From Lacrimispora indolis DSM 755 (GTDB lineage Bacteria > Bacillota > Clostridia > Lachnospirales > Lachnospiraceae), in contig NZ_AZUI01000001.1 in NCBI RefSeq assembly GCF_000526995.1, positions 6,304,001 through 6,368,000 on the forward strand: a stretch of DNA of 64,000 bases, given 5' to 3'. The notes below the pieces were generated by a model. That model had not been told where the DNA came from. It saw only the letters and a program-made list of their open reading frames with translations, and made no database searches. The translations under genes and the position numbers were made by a program. This document shows, in pieces, positions 55,142 through 64,000 of the stretch (position 1 is its first letter; every line of letters starts with the position of its first letter).

Positions 55142-55178
55142 TTTTCAATTTTAATAAGTTCTTTATCAGAAGTGTGTT

Positions 55179-56810
55179 TCACCCATTCTGCTCCAGCAGC
55201 ACCAGACTCAATTGCAGCTGAAAGCAGTAATTGGCATCTACGATTTCCCTTCCAAGAATTTCTTCACATTTCTTGATCCGGTATTTAACAGTATTTCTGT
55301 GAAGGAACATGTGATTGGCAGTTTCAGTGACGCTGCACCTGCAGTCCAGATACGTTTTAAGCGTCCTTCTAAGCTCCAAGGTCATCTCGTCCTCAGGATT
55401 TGTCAAACCTTTTAAATGGTATAAACAGTATCCTTTGATCTGCTCGCTGGATACCATTTTAAACAGTTCATTTGCATCGGTGGATTTGAAATATTTAATA
55501 TAAGGGATATCTTCCTTCTCTTCCCCGTACTGGTAGCTTTCCAGTGCCGTATTATAAGAATTGTCAATGGTTTCCAGCTCCATCACTCCATTGCCAAAGG
55601 AAAAGGTGATGGAAACTTTAAGAAAACGCAGCAAAGCCTCGTGGTAATCCTCCAAAACTTTTTCCAGTTCCCTGTAATTGCCCTGTATCAGCAAAACATA
55701 CTGGTAAGTCAGAGTTTCCGGAAAGATAATGATATCCCCATGGAATTTCTCCTGGAGCTTCCTGTTCAGCCAGTCATATATTAAAATGTACCGTTCTTCC
55801 CTGTGGGATAAGTTCAGGAAATCAAATTCCCTTCCCCCAAAGGGCTCCAAAGTCGCCAGGATTATCTTATAGCCGGCAGCCGGTTTTAACCCATATTTCT
55901 CTCCCACCGTAAACAGCTGGGCAGAGGACCACCGCTCCTTCTTATGCTTATTCACAAGGATATGCAAAATCGCTTCCTTCTGCTTTAACGGATTGCATCT
56001 CACGTACAGGTTTTTATACAAAAAGATGCCAAACACCAGCACCAGCTGCTCGATCACCATGCCGGACATGGTATCTTCTTTCCCCTCACCGCCAAAAATA
56101 TAAAGATAATATGGATTTTTTCCCACGGTTTGTATTGGATAGATGGAGACCTTTTCCTTTACCTTTGACACATGGATGAAGTTTTCAAAGCTGTCTGTCT
56201 TTCTTTCATAAAAAGACAAATCATAAAACAGGTTCTGCGCTGCTCTTAAATATTCCTTTTGACACGTATGGGTAGCAGATTCCACCTCACCAAAGGGATT
56301 TAATAATGCAGCCGGCTTTTTGATGACAAGTCCCAGGTTATTCATCATAACTCCCGCAGAAGCCCCCTGAAGAAGCAAAGCGGAAAATTTTTTCTGTGTG
56401 TTTAAGGCAAAGGTCAGCTCCCCATTCTGATTATCCCAGATATAGGCCAGTAACTGCTGAAACACCTCCCCCAATGTCATATTGTAGGGGATCTGGATCA
56501 GAGGAAATCCCAGCTGGTCTGCAAGTTCAATGACCTCCGGCTCCAGGCGGTCGATAAAGCGCCCCAGCTTAATGGCAAGCCCTGCACAGGGCAGACGGTC
56601 CAGACTTAGAATAAACTCACATAATCCGGCCTGGTTCTCCTTAAACGCCATCCCGGTAGTGATCAATAACGTATTCTCAGGTAAATAGGACGCAACATCC
56701 GGCGTTTCCGTAGACTCAACCGTGAAAATCTCTCTTCTTAAATCGGCCTTATTATTCAGCACTTTCAGGTTTTGAAAGATTGGTTCTTCCAGCAATTTTC
56801 CAACGGTCAT
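55179..56810 (-). CDS. PucR-family transcriptional regulator
   Basis: 543 residues. N-terminal PucR ligand domain (about 5-125; ASYLPENTLLITTGMAF), a central GGDEF-like region (~270-430) and a C-terminal HTH_30 (CRCSVTETANHMFLHRNTVKYRIKKCEEILG). Homologues control purine and allantoin catabolism. SD AGAGAGG. It is the last gene of the allantoin cluster on this strand, separated from the symporter by the 81-bp repeat. It most likely activates the all genes. Confidence 0.92.
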   Translation of the reverse strand: MTVGKLLEEPIFQNLKVLNNKADLRREIFTVESTETPDVASYLPENTLLITTGMAFKENQAGLCEFILSLDRLPCAGLAIKLGRFIDRLEPEVIELADQLGFPLIQIPYNMTLGEVFQQLLAYIWDNQNGELTFALNTQKKFSALLLQGASAGVMMNNLGLVIKKPAALLNPFGEVESATHTCQKEYLRAAQNLFYDLSFYERKTDSFENFIHVSKVKEKVSIYPIQTVGKNPYYLYIFGGEGKEDTMSGMVIEQLVLVFGIFLYKNLYVRCNPLKQKEAILHILVNKHKKERWSSAQLFTVGEKYGLKPAAGYKIILATLEPFGGREFDFLNLSHREERYILIYDWLNRKLQEKFHGDIIIFPETLTYQYVLLIQGNYRELEKVLEDYHEALLRFLKVSITFSFGNGVMELETIDNSYNTALESYQYGEEKEDIPYIKYFKSTDANELFKMVSSEQIKGYCLYHLKGLTNPEDEMTLELRRTLKTYLDCRCSVTETANHMFLHRNTVKYRIKKCEEILGREIVDANYCFQLQLSLVLLEQNG

Positions 56811-56844
56811 ACTATGCCTCTCTTTTCACATTCAGAATCGTTTC

Positions 56845-57000
56845 CGAGTCATGATCAACATTCACCGTTCGCGCCGATGACCAAGCTCATCTTCGCTCAC
56901 TTGCGCTCATTATATCATGACTCTTCGAGTCATGATCAACATTCGCCGTTCGCGCCGATGACCAAGCTCATCTTCGCTCACTTGCGCTCATTATACTATG
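56845..57000. repeat. 81-bp tandem repeat upstream of pucR
   Basis: Unit 1 is 56845-56925 and unit 2 starts at 56926, near-identical over about 75 bp. Each unit begins GAGTCATGATCAACATTC, and unit 1 ends ATCATGACTC. At the junction ATCATGACTC-TTC-GAGTCATGAT forms a perfect 10-bp hairpin (56914-56936). Non-coding. Confidence 0.88.
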
Positions 57001-57045
57001 TCCTTTCTTTTCTGGCAATGTGGTATTTATTCATTGATCCTCTGA

Positions 57046-58266
57046 TTATTGGCTCCCGTTTAAAATTTCATAATCCAGTTCCTTTTCATCTTTTGCTATC
57101 ATCATGGCGACCAGGGCATCAATATCTACATTTAATATGGTGCGGAACATCCCCGAAAACCAGTCAATGCTGGATAAAAAAGCAATGCTTTCCAGGGGAA
57201 GGCCCAAGGCGGGGACAACGATTGCCAGGGCCACCAGACCGCCTCCAGGCACTGCCACAGTTCCAAGACAGGATAAGGTGGATAAGACGATCACCCTGAC
57301 CAGCTGGGGCATGGGAAGGGGGATACCGTAAATCTGGGAGACTGTGACACATGCCAAAGCAAGAAACATGGATAAACCATTGCTGTTTAAGGTCATTCCC
57401 AGGGGATTGACAATGCCTGACACTTTCTTGCTGACTCCCAGCTTCTTCTCACTGTCCTCCATTTTCGTGGGGAGGGTGACGGCGGAGGAAGTTGTGGTAA
57501 ATGCCACGATCGTCATGTTACCCAGCTTTCTTCCGACATGAAAGGGATTGGCCTTGCAGTAAAATGATACGAATGCGATCATAAGGCAAAGATACAGGAG
57601 TGAGCCGCATCCGAATAAAAGGAGAAACTTGATCAATGGCATAATGACTTTTATGCCTGTAGTGCCCGCAGTGTAAGCAAGCAGCGCTCCGATCCCAAAG
57701 GGAGCCAGTTTCATGACCTTATGTACGATTCCCAATATCACTTCATTGAACTCCCTGATGACTCCCATGAGCTGGACCCTCTCCTTCTTTATGCGGCAGG
57801 CCCCGAGGGACGCGCCGAATAATACGGAGAATATGATCACCTGGATCATATTGGAATCTGCCATGGACTGAACGATGTTGGTGGGTAAGAAATCAAGAAT
57901 AATGTTGTAAAGCCCCTTATCCGTAGTCTGGACGATCTGACCGGCAGCAGGAAGGGAAAGCCCTTTTCCAGGTAAAAAGAACTGGCCTAAAGCAACTCCT
58001 GCCGCTGCTGCCAGCACAGTGGACAGGAGAAACCAAAACAGCATCTTTACGCCAAATCTTCCTAACTCCTTAGGATCTAAATTCGCTACGGATTCAATGA
58101 CCGCTCCCATGATCATTACCACGACAGACATTTGAATGAGCCGCAGGAAGATATCTCCTATGAGCTTGATATCCTTCACCTTATCCCCCAGACAGATTCC
58201 AAGAAGCAGCCCCCCGGCCATCCCGATCATGATCTGTACTGTCATAGATAATTTCATTTTTTTCAT
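57046..58266 (-). CDS. DAACS-family dicarboxylate/amino acid:cation symporter
   Basis: 406 residues, eight helices plus two re-entrant loops. The family stretches TTSSAVTLPTKM (first loop motif), NPLGMTLNSNG and PGGGLVALAIVVPALGLP are present. Members co-transport glutamate, aspartate or C4-dicarboxylates with Na+ or H+. Its position 14 bp after allH suggests a carboxylate of the allantoin route, such as allantoate or ureidoglycolate, rather than glutamate. SD GGGAGG precedes the ATG. Confidence 0.9.
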   Translation of the reverse strand: MKKMKLSMTVQIMIGMAGGLLLGICLGDKVKDIKLIGDIFLRLIQMSVVVMIMGAVIESVANLDPKELGRFGVKMLFWFLLSTVLAAAAGVALGQFFLPGKGLSLPAAGQIVQTTDKGLYNIILDFLPTNIVQSMADSNMIQVIIFSVLFGASLGACRIKKERVQLMGVIREFNEVILGIVHKVMKLAPFGIGALLAYTAGTTGIKVIMPLIKFLLLFGCGSLLYLCLMIAFVSFYCKANPFHVGRKLGNMTIVAFTTTSSAVTLPTKMEDSEKKLGVSKKVSGIVNPLGMTLNSNGLSMFLALACVTVSQIYGIPLPMPQLVRVIVLSTLSCLGTVAVPGGGLVALAIVVPALGLPLESIAFLSSIDWFSGMFRTILNVDIDALVAMMIAKDEKELDYEILNGSQ

Positions 58267-58280
58267 TCACAGACCTCCCA

Positions 58281-59129
58281 TTATATGTTTGCCTCACCTT
58301 TGACATAATCGACCCCTGCTGCCATACCTAAAATCAAATCACAGCCAGAGGTAGAACCTATCATCCTTATCCTGTCCATACATTTCTTCATTTGTGAAGA
58401 ATTTTTCTGAATCAAAGCATCCACCAGCTCCACCAAAGCGTTATTAAAATACCCTTCCAATGCACAATGATAATAGTGCCCGCTGATATCAGTTGTATAT
58501 TGGCGGTCAATCAGCTCCTTTAAGGCCTGGAGAAAGGGCATTTCCAGTATGGGAGAAATTCTGTCCACATATAAAATCCCCATAAGGAAATCATCACCTG
58601 ACGGCGTTAAGCCCATCCCTCTTCCGATCCACCTTTTTATGGTCTTTTCAGCCTCTTCTTTTGGTTTTGAAAATGCCTGGTACAATTCATCCACTTCCTC
58701 TTTCTCTGCCGCCATAAAGGAGCCAATGGATTCCCCAAATCCTGTAGGAAGATTCCAGTCAATAAAATCTTCAAACATGGTAATCCCTTCCCGGTCTATG
58801 GCATACTCCTTTTTCCGGATAAAGCTGCTGTATATCCGGGAGTCTTTTAAGCAAAGGCGGATGGAATCCGAATACAAGGTCTGTTCCTTCTCATCCCAAC
58901 GGAAACAGGGGGAGAAAGCTGCCTGTTCCAAAAATACAGGCAGATCCTCCTCATCCAGTAAAATGCCATAAGGAACCAGGGCATTGTTTTTATTTCCAAT
59001 AAAGCAAAGGAAAGGAGGAAACGCCAGATTACAGCCGCTATCAAACTGACTGTGGACCCTGTAAGCTTCACCTTCTTTTAATGCTTCTAACAGCTCTGAC
59101 GCTGCCAGCTTTCCTGATAAGCTTCTCAT
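58281..59129 (-). CDS. allH: AllH-like oxamate carbamoyltransferase subunit (DUF2877)
   Basis: 282 residues, DUF2877. The conserved GRGMGLTPSGDDFLMGIL lies near residue 180, with GSTSGCDLILGMAAGVDY at the C-terminus. The E. coli homologue (YlbF/AllH) is a subunit of oxamate carbamoyltransferase, which converts oxalurate and phosphate to oxamate and carbamoyl phosphate. The start at 59127-59129 (MRSLSGKL) has SD GGGTGAGG and begins 4 bp after the allG stop. Full set fdrA-allG-allH present; no carbamate kinase gene is in view. Confidence 0.9.
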   Translation of the reverse strand: MRSLSGKLAASELLEALKEGEAYRVHSQFDSGCNLAFPPFLCFIGNKNNALVPYGILLDEEDLPVFLEQAAFSPCFRWDEKEQTLYSDSIRLCLKDSRIYSSFIRKKEYAIDREGITMFEDFIDWNLPTGFGESIGSFMAAEKEEVDELYQAFSKPKEEAEKTIKRWIGRGMGLTPSGDDFLMGILYVDRISPILEMPFLQALKELIDRQYTTDISGHYYHCALEGYFNNALVELVDALIQKNSSQMKKCMDRIRMIGSTSGCDLILGMAAGVDYVKGEANI

Positions 59130-59133
59130 ATCC

Positions 59134-60399
59134 TCACCCTTTATATCCCAGCTTTTTCCCATAAGCCATGACTGCCTTTTGGAAACATTCGACGGGGGGA
59201 TGGACCGTTCCAGCTCCTATCTGTCCCACACCGGCTTCCTTATGGGCAATCCCTGTATTGATAACAGGAGTGATCCCTGTTTCTACCACCTTTCTTGCAT
59301 CAATCCCCAGGCAGGTGCCCTGGAAATTCCATGTGGGAATGGCAAAGTTAGGGTTTTGGCTGATGACGATCTCCATCATTTCATTGCTGATGCGAAGTGC
59401 ATCATGAAAACCGCCTGTTCCAACAAACCTGGTAACTGCCGGCGCCGCGATCATAGCCATTCCGCCTACCCCAAAGGTTTCCGTAATGGCGCTGTCTCCT
59501 ATGTCAGGGCTGGCATCCTCACCGGAATATCCGGTAAAGTAAAGGCCCTGGGGAGTATTGACCGGCGCAGTGAACCACTCATCCTTCATGCCGCTGATCC
59601 TGATTCCAAAGTTTTCTCCATTCCTGCACATTGCCGTCACAATGGTTCCTTCCGTGATCAAACGTGCGCCATCCATCACCGCCTTGGCCGCTGCCATCAT
59701 GATGTTTAAGAAGAACTGGTCCGTATCGGCAAGAAACTGAATGACTTCCTTTTTCTTCTCTTCCTCTATGGAAAGGCCCGCTATGACAGGGGACATTTCT
59801 TTTAAGAACAGGAGGGAAGCCGCTATATTCCTTTGGTGGAATTCATCTCCCATGGCAATGGCCTTTGCGATCATGGGGTTGATGGCAAGCCCTTTTTCCA
59901 GCTTCTTAAGGGCCATGGAAAGCACCGGTCCCAGCACATCTCTCATCCAGCCTAACCGTAAGACCACTTCTCTGGAGTATGCGCCAAACCGGAGTACCTT
60001 TCCAATTCCTTCATTCATGGTGCAGTAAGCCTTATTTCCGTCGGTGGTATTTTCCACTACAAATACCGGCATGTTTGCAGAGGTGATTCCCCCCATAGGT
60101 CCTACGGCATCCACGTGATGGCAGGGGATGAAATCCACTTCCCCACGGCTTAAAAGCTCCACCGCTTCCTCCTTGGTGGAAGCCCACTTTTCAAACAAGG
60201 CCGCACCGATACAGGATCCTTTCATAGGACTGGTCATATTTTCCCATCGGATAGGCGGACCCGCATGGAGAAGCACCTTTCCCTGATTTAATTCCTTGAT
60301 TACTGTCTTGGCAGGCACCACATCCAGTAAAACCGGTGAAGCAAGGATCATTTTCTGTATGACTGCCTGATTTGCATCGTCTATTGTATCGTACAACAT
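59134..60399 (-). CDS. allG: AllG-like oxamate carbamoyltransferase subunit (DUF1116)
   Basis: 421 residues, DUF1116 family. Recognised stretches include HAGPPIRWENMTSPMKG and PCHHVDAVGPMGGITSANMPVFVVEN, and the C-terminal GIAHKEAGVGQIGAGTV. The E. coli homologue (YlbE/AllG) works with FdrA/AllF and AllH. SD GGAGG sits 5 bp before the ATG. It lies 39 bp after fdrA and 4 bp before allH; the three are clearly an operon and probably form one complex. Confidence 0.92.
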   Translation of the reverse strand: MLYDTIDDANQAVIQKMILASPVLLDVVPAKTVIKELNQGKVLLHAGPPIRWENMTSPMKGSCIGAALFEKWASTKEEAVELLSRGEVDFIPCHHVDAVGPMGGITSANMPVFVVENTTDGNKAYCTMNEGIGKVLRFGAYSREVVLRLGWMRDVLGPVLSMALKKLEKGLAINPMIAKAIAMGDEFHQRNIAASLLFLKEMSPVIAGLSIEEEKKKEVIQFLADTDQFFLNIMMAAAKAVMDGARLITEGTIVTAMCRNGENFGIRISGMKDEWFTAPVNTPQGLYFTGYSGEDASPDIGDSAITETFGVGGMAMIAAPAVTRFVGTGGFHDALRISNEMMEIVISQNPNFAIPTWNFQGTCLGIDARKVVETGITPVINTGIAHKEAGVGQIGAGTVHPPVECFQKAVMAYGKKLGYKG

Positions 60400-60438
60400 A
60401 AGAACCTCCTCATATCCACATAAGACTTTTCCGGTCCA

Positions 60439-62205
60439 TTACTGCCTGGAAAACTTGTAGCCTCTTAAATACTGCAGGACCTTGATCAGCTCCAAATCCC
60501 CTCCTGCCGGCGGTGTCCACTGATACTGCACTGCCTTGCAGGAGAATTCCTCCAGCACGTCGGTAAAGCTTTTTAACCCAATATTAATGACCCTGGGCTT
60601 TTGGGAGAGCAATTCCATCATCTGCTTTGATACGGCATGCTCCCTGTCTGCCTTCACCTTTTCCCTTGGAAGGATCGTCTTCTCCGTTTCTGTATAAGGG
60701 TGACCGATGAGACAGAGGGCCGTTTCCACCGCTCTTTTATTGCTGGTGCAAAGGATGACGCCTATATCCTCCAGCTTTTTCTTCTGGAGATCATAATTTT
60801 GCTTATCTTCTCTGGTTCCGCAGATGGCTGCCACAAAGAAGACCTTTTGCCCTTGCTTTTTTACCTGCTCCATCATATCCCTGATTCCTGGAAGAAGGGC
60901 TCCTGCCATGTCTTCATGAGAACCATATCCCAGCACAAGATCAAATAAAATAACACCCGTCTCTTCTTCCTCCAGAGCCTGCTTCATACAAACGATCCTG
61001 TTTGTGGGGTCGATCATTGGATGGGGTTTTCCCACGGTATAGACGTCATCTCCCAGATCAATGATGGTATAGCCCTGTGTATTGAGCATGAAACCTTCCT
61101 TTTTTCCTCCTGCACCGGCAATGCCAATGGTATCCTTTATGAGCATTACCGCCTCTGCCGCCAAAGTTCCTCCGGAATAATAGCCTTTTATGGTTTTGTG
61201 GTCTTCCTTTTTAAATCCTTCCCCCACCTCCGGCTTCCATGTATCCTGGACGATCTCTTCTTTTCTCACTAAGGAAACTGCGATCCTGGCTGCTTCATCC
61301 AGGGTGTAGGCATGGTAGAAGTTCTCCTCGTGTATTTCCGGCTTTTCCCCAAGAAACAAGGTCACCACAGGCTTTTCATAGTCCCAGAGCCTTTTTACGA
61401 TCGCATCCCTTACTTCCTTTGCCGGGGGCTTTGACAGGATGACAACCACCTCCACTTCGGTATCCTTTTCCATGGCATCAATGGCATCCAGCATGGTGAT
61501 TCCTCCCACCTCAGCCGATAAATCCCTGCCGCCTGTGCCGATGGCATTTGCCACGCCTTCTCCCAGCTGGTCAATGATGGTCGTAACCTCCTGGATCCCT
61601 GTGCCGGAAGCGCCGATGACCCCGATCTTTCCCGGTCTCACATGGTTGGTAAAAGCAATGGGCACCCCCTTGATGATGCCGGTTCCGCAATCCGGTCCCA
61701 TAACCAGAAGTCCCTTTTCATGAGCCTTTTGTTTTAAAGATATTTCATCTTTTTTTGATACGTTGTCGCTGAAAATAAATACATTCAAATTTTCATCAAG
61801 CGCCCTGTCAGCCTCGGCTGCCGCATACATGCCAGGTATAGACAGGACCGCCAGATTGGCATCCGGCAATCTTTTTAACGCCTGTTCCCAGGTAGTCACT
61901 GTTTGGTTTTCTTCATTTCCGGAAGTGCTTTTGGACTGGTTATTGAGAAATCCTTCCGTCTCCTTTAATACCTGTTCTACAAGCACCTCTGACTCCACAT
62001 CCACCACAATAGCCATATCATTGGACTGGGCTTCCGCTAATTCAGGAGTCTCCAGGCCGCTGGCCTTAAATAAGTCCTTGTTGGCAGGTGTTGCCATCAT
62101 AATGGAGACTTTATGTATTCCTTCCATGGCGGAAATTTTATTGGTCAGCAACATAAGAACCACGGAATCCTGATAGCTTCCTTTGCGAATTATCGTTTTA
62201 ATCAT
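60439..62205 (-). CDS. fdrA: FdrA/AllF-like oxamate carbamoyltransferase subunit
   Basis: 588 residues, related to succinyl-CoA ligase alpha/beta-type domains. GPDCGTGIIKGVPIAF and GVIGASGTGIQEV mark the nucleotide-binding-type core, and GYYSGGTLAAEA a ligase-like C-terminal half. E. coli FdrA (AllF) belongs to the oxamate carbamoyltransferase set. SD AAGGAGAG. It lies 23 bp after allD. The FdrA N-terminal domain (about 1-100) is typical of the family. Confidence 0.92.
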   Translation of the reverse strand: MIKTIIRKGSYQDSVVLMLLTNKISAMEGIHKVSIMMATPANKDLFKASGLETPELAEAQSNDMAIVVDVESEVLVEQVLKETEGFLNNQSKSTSGNEENQTVTTWEQALKRLPDANLAVLSIPGMYAAAEADRALDENLNVFIFSDNVSKKDEISLKQKAHEKGLLVMGPDCGTGIIKGVPIAFTNHVRPGKIGVIGASGTGIQEVTTIIDQLGEGVANAIGTGGRDLSAEVGGITMLDAIDAMEKDTEVEVVVILSKPPAKEVRDAIVKRLWDYEKPVVTLFLGEKPEIHEENFYHAYTLDEAARIAVSLVRKEEIVQDTWKPEVGEGFKKEDHKTIKGYYSGGTLAAEAVMLIKDTIGIAGAGGKKEGFMLNTQGYTIIDLGDDVYTVGKPHPMIDPTNRIVCMKQALEEEETGVILFDLVLGYGSHEDMAGALLPGIRDMMEQVKKQGQKVFFVAAICGTREDKQNYDLQKKKLEDIGVILCTSNKRAVETALCLIGHPYTETEKTILPREKVKADREHAVSKQMMELLSQKPRVINIGLKSFTDVLEEFSCKAVQYQWTPPAGGDLELIKVLQYLRGYKFSRQ

Positions 62206-62228
62206 GTTACTACTCTCCTTTTAACCTC

Positions 62229-63278
62229 TTATTCAGCAAATTTATTCTTATGGTCATAGCGGTCATAATGAACATCTTCGCTGATCAGATATTGATAGAT
62301 ATCGTCTACGATCTCTATCCCGTTCTTGTCATAGTCTGCCTTTCTCAAAAGTCCCCGTTCTCCCGGATAATACACCTTGTCAAAGCCTTCTGCCGGTTTA
62401 ATGGCAGCCAGTTCCTCCATGGTGGCGGTTATGTTTTCCTTAAATCTTTCCAGGCCCACAAATTTATTGGGATCCAGCACAATGTGAAGCTGCCCCAAAT
62501 CCCTGCCCTTTGATAAATCTTCATACATGCTGCTCACATGCTTTCCAAAGGGAAGGCCTAAAAGGATGCCTGAAAGCATGTCAACCATCATCATGAGTCC
62601 ATAGCCCTTTGCGCCTGCAATGGGAACAAGCGCATTTACCAGTGTGGAATCAGTGGTTGGATTTCCATTGAAATCCACTGCCCAGGTGCTTGGGATAGAC
62701 TCCTTTTTTGAGCGGGCATACAGCACCTTTCCCCAGGCCTGGACGGTTGTAGCCATATCAAATATGATATTTCTGCCGTCAGCCCCCGGCGCTCCAAAAG
62801 CGATTGGATTTGTTCCGTAGTAAGGATCCGATCCTCCGTAGGGGACTGCCATTGGATCTGACTGGCACATGGAAATGGAAACTAAGTCTTCCTTTGCAGC
62901 CATTTCCACATAATATCCCAGGCTTCCGCTGTGAGAAATGTGCTTGGCTCCCACCACTGCTACTCCCGTTTCCTTTGCCATCTTGATCGCTTCTTCCATA
63001 GAAAGCACTGCCGCCGCATAGCCTGAGCCATTGTCCCCATGGAATATCCCGCTTGCCGGGCCTGTTTTCTCAAACTTAAATTCCGGATGAATGGTAATAC
63101 CGCCCTTTGCGATTCTTTCGGAATAATACTCTACCCTGACGGCTCCGTGGGAATGGATCCCCCTTGCATCAGACCATGTGAGGATATCTGCGGTAATGTC
63201 CCCGTGCTCCTTTGTAAGCCCTGCTTTTTGAAGCTTATTACTGATCAGTTCATGTAATTGTCCTTCTGTTAATCTCAT
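62229..63278 (-). CDS. allD: Ureidoglycolate dehydrogenase
   Basis: 349 residues, malate/L-lactate dehydrogenase family. ARGIHSHGAVRVEYY, HISHSGSLGYY (catalytic His), GTNPIAFGAPG and DMATTVQAWGK match ureidoglycolate dehydrogenase closely. It oxidises (S)-ureidoglycolate to oxalurate with NAD(P)+, feeding the FdrA-AllG-AllH carbamoyltransferase. The start at 63276-63278 (MRLTEGQLHEL) aligns with the family start; the 37-residue extension to 63389 overlaps allE and is rejected. The SD is weak. Confidence 0.94.
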   Translation of the reverse strand: MRLTEGQLHELISNKLQKAGLTKEHGDITADILTWSDARGIHSHGAVRVEYYSERIAKGGITIHPEFKFEKTGPASGIFHGDNGSGYAAAVLSMEEAIKMAKETGVAVVGAKHISHSGSLGYYVEMAAKEDLVSISMCQSDPMAVPYGGSDPYYGTNPIAFGAPGADGRNIIFDMATTVQAWGKVLYARSKKESIPSTWAVDFNGNPTTDSTLVNALVPIAGAKGYGLMMMVDMLSGILLGLPFGKHVSSMYEDLSKGRDLGQLHIVLDPNKFVGLERFKENITATMEELAAIKPAEGFDKVYYPGERGLLRKADYDKNGIEIVDDIYQYLISEDVHYDRYDHKNKFAE

Positions 63279-63342
63279 GAGATATCCCAACCTTTCTTCG
63301 ATTATATCTTCTTCTGACTTTTCAGGGATTTTGTGCGCTGCC

Positions 63343-64000
63343 TTATAACTCTGCATCCCTGTTGCAGTCTTTTGAATATACATAGGCAAATTCTTCGTTC
63401 CGCCCTACTCCGTAAGCTGCCTGCAAGCTGTAAGCGCCCATAAACAGATAGTCGCCCTTTTTAACAGGGATCCAGTGATTGTCCAGATTATACATTCCTT
63501 CGCCGGAATAGATGTAGGCGCCGTGCTCCTGGATATGGGTTTCAATGTAGCCGTGGCAGGCGCCTGGCTTAAAGCTTAAAATATGGAAATTCATATCAAA
63601 TCCAATGTCAGAGGCTGACGGCAGGAAGTCCTTGACCCCTACATCCTCCATACCTTCATAGGGAGTAAAGGGCACATCCCCGATATTTCCGCAGACAGTA
63701 TAGGCTTCATGGCCCTCGATCCTGTTATAGCGTCTCTTATATAAAAATGCCTTTGCCGGAATATCTCCCACATTTTCAAAGTACACCTGATTGCCTTCAG
63801 GAGAATAAATGTATCCCCCTTCTGTCAGCTCTTCTTCCTTATCTTCATTTTTCACCTTTACCCTTCCTTCCAGAATGTAGAGGAATACCTCGATCCCATC
63901 TCCTCCAAATCCCTTTGGATGGCCTCCGCCCTGCTCCATTGTCACCAGATAATCTACGAAGGAAGCTCCCAGCTTAGGGGAAGCTAAAATGGTCACTGCG
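63343..64000 (-). CDS. allE: (S)-ureidoglycine aminohydrolase (5' end outside window)
   Basis: About 219 residues of a bicupin of ~260; roughly the first 45 residues lie beyond the window. An apparent GTG start at 63996 is only an internal codon. The C-terminal cupin carries the metal ligands in HGYIETHIQEHGAY (Glu, His, His) and a Gln in SLQAAYG. AllE deaminates (S)-ureidoglycine to (S)-ureidoglycolate, the substrate of the next gene's product. It is the most upstream gene visible in the allantoin operon. Confidence 0.93.
   Translation of the reverse strand, partial: AVTILASPKLGASFVDYLVTMEQGGGHPKGFGGDGIEVFLYILEGRVKVKNEDKEEELTEGGYIYSPEGNQVYFENVGDIPAKAFLYKRRYNRIEGHEAYTVCGNIGDVPFTPYEGMEDVGVKDFLPSASDIGFDMNFHILSFKPGACHGYIETHIQEHGAYIYSGEGMYNLDNHWIPVKKGDYLFMGAYSLQAAYGVGRNEEFAYVYSKDCNRDAEL

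Noticed and set aside
56845..57000. Possible CRISPR array
   Set aside because: Only two units, directly abutting with no unique spacers, and no cas genes nearby.
56772..57299. Plus-strand ORF of 175 codons across the 81-bp repeat
   Set aside because: It has no protein-like signal, repeats itself because of the DNA repeat, and is antisense to the symporter and pucR genes.
63996..64000. GTG at 63996 as start of allE
   Set aside because: The reading frame stays open to the window edge and the family has about 45 more residues upstream, so this is an internal valine codon.

Overview
The window reads as chromosome of an anaerobic, carbohydrate-fermenting Firmicute, most likely a Lachnospiraceae member of the Lacrimispora/[Clostridium] saccharolyticum type. 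The grounds are strong AGGAGG-type ribosome-binding sites, moderate G+C, PRD/HPr-controlled PTS operons, Lpl-type sugar ABC importers, MacB/FtsX-type exporters and a Clostridia-type cdaA. No rRNA or other phylogenetic marker is present, so this placement is inference. Almost all genes lie on the minus strand. Plus-strand exceptions are an AraC-type sensor with its serine hydrolase, a superoxide dismutase and a metal P-type ATPase. No phage, transposase, CRISPR array, tRNA or rRNA was seen.

Layout: (1) 1-2136, a c-di-AMP synthase (cdaA, cut by the window edge) behind two uncharacterised membrane proteins. (2) 2318-15368, a hemicellulose/pectin oligosaccharide locus: an Lpl-type ABC importer, two GH43 enzymes (one with an N-terminal ankyrin-like domain), a rhamnogalacturonan-acetylesterase-like GDSL hydrolase and an ABC exporter, divergent from a membrane-bound AraC-type regulator and a beta-lactamase-like hydrolase. 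(3) 15581-20190, a MacA/MacB-like export operon with two paralogous FtsX permeases. (4) 20585-27476, a cysteine-rich Mn-type superoxide dismutase and a MarR-controlled heterodimeric ABC exporter with two membrane-fusion proteins.

(5) 27707-40218, two beta-glucoside PTS operons. The first runs HPr, PRD activator, cellobiose-type EIIB, EIIC, EIIA and two GH1 6-phospho-beta-glucosidases; one of these has Gln in place of the acid/base Glu. The second runs HPr, LicT-type antiterminator with its own RNA switch, EIIBC, EIIA, GH1 and a GH1 remnant. Both HPr paralogues keep His15 but lack the regulatory Ser46 (Lys46 and Asp46). (6) 40308-50335, a GNAT acetyltransferase, an RpiR regulator, a GH4 phospho-glycosidase whose ribosome-binding site lies in a perfect 14-bp inverted repeat, and a fructose-type PTS operon (EIIB, EIIC, class II aldolase, PRD regulator, EIIA, aldo/keto reductase, RpiB/LacAB-like isomerase).

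(7) 50557-54992, an AEC transporter, a histidine phosphatase, and a TetR regulator divergent from a P1B metal ATPase. (8) 55179-64000, an allantoin/ureidoglycolate catabolic operon: allE (cut by the edge), allD, fdrA/allF, allG, allH, a DAACS-type symporter, and a PucR-family regulator. By analogy with E. coli, AllE and AllD convert ureidoglycine via ureidoglycolate to oxalurate, and the FdrA/AllG/AllH trio splits oxalurate to oxamate and carbamoyl phosphate.

Short repeats occur in several gaps: a 50-bp tandem hairpin repeat found at two distant sites, and an 81-bp tandem repeat next to pucR.
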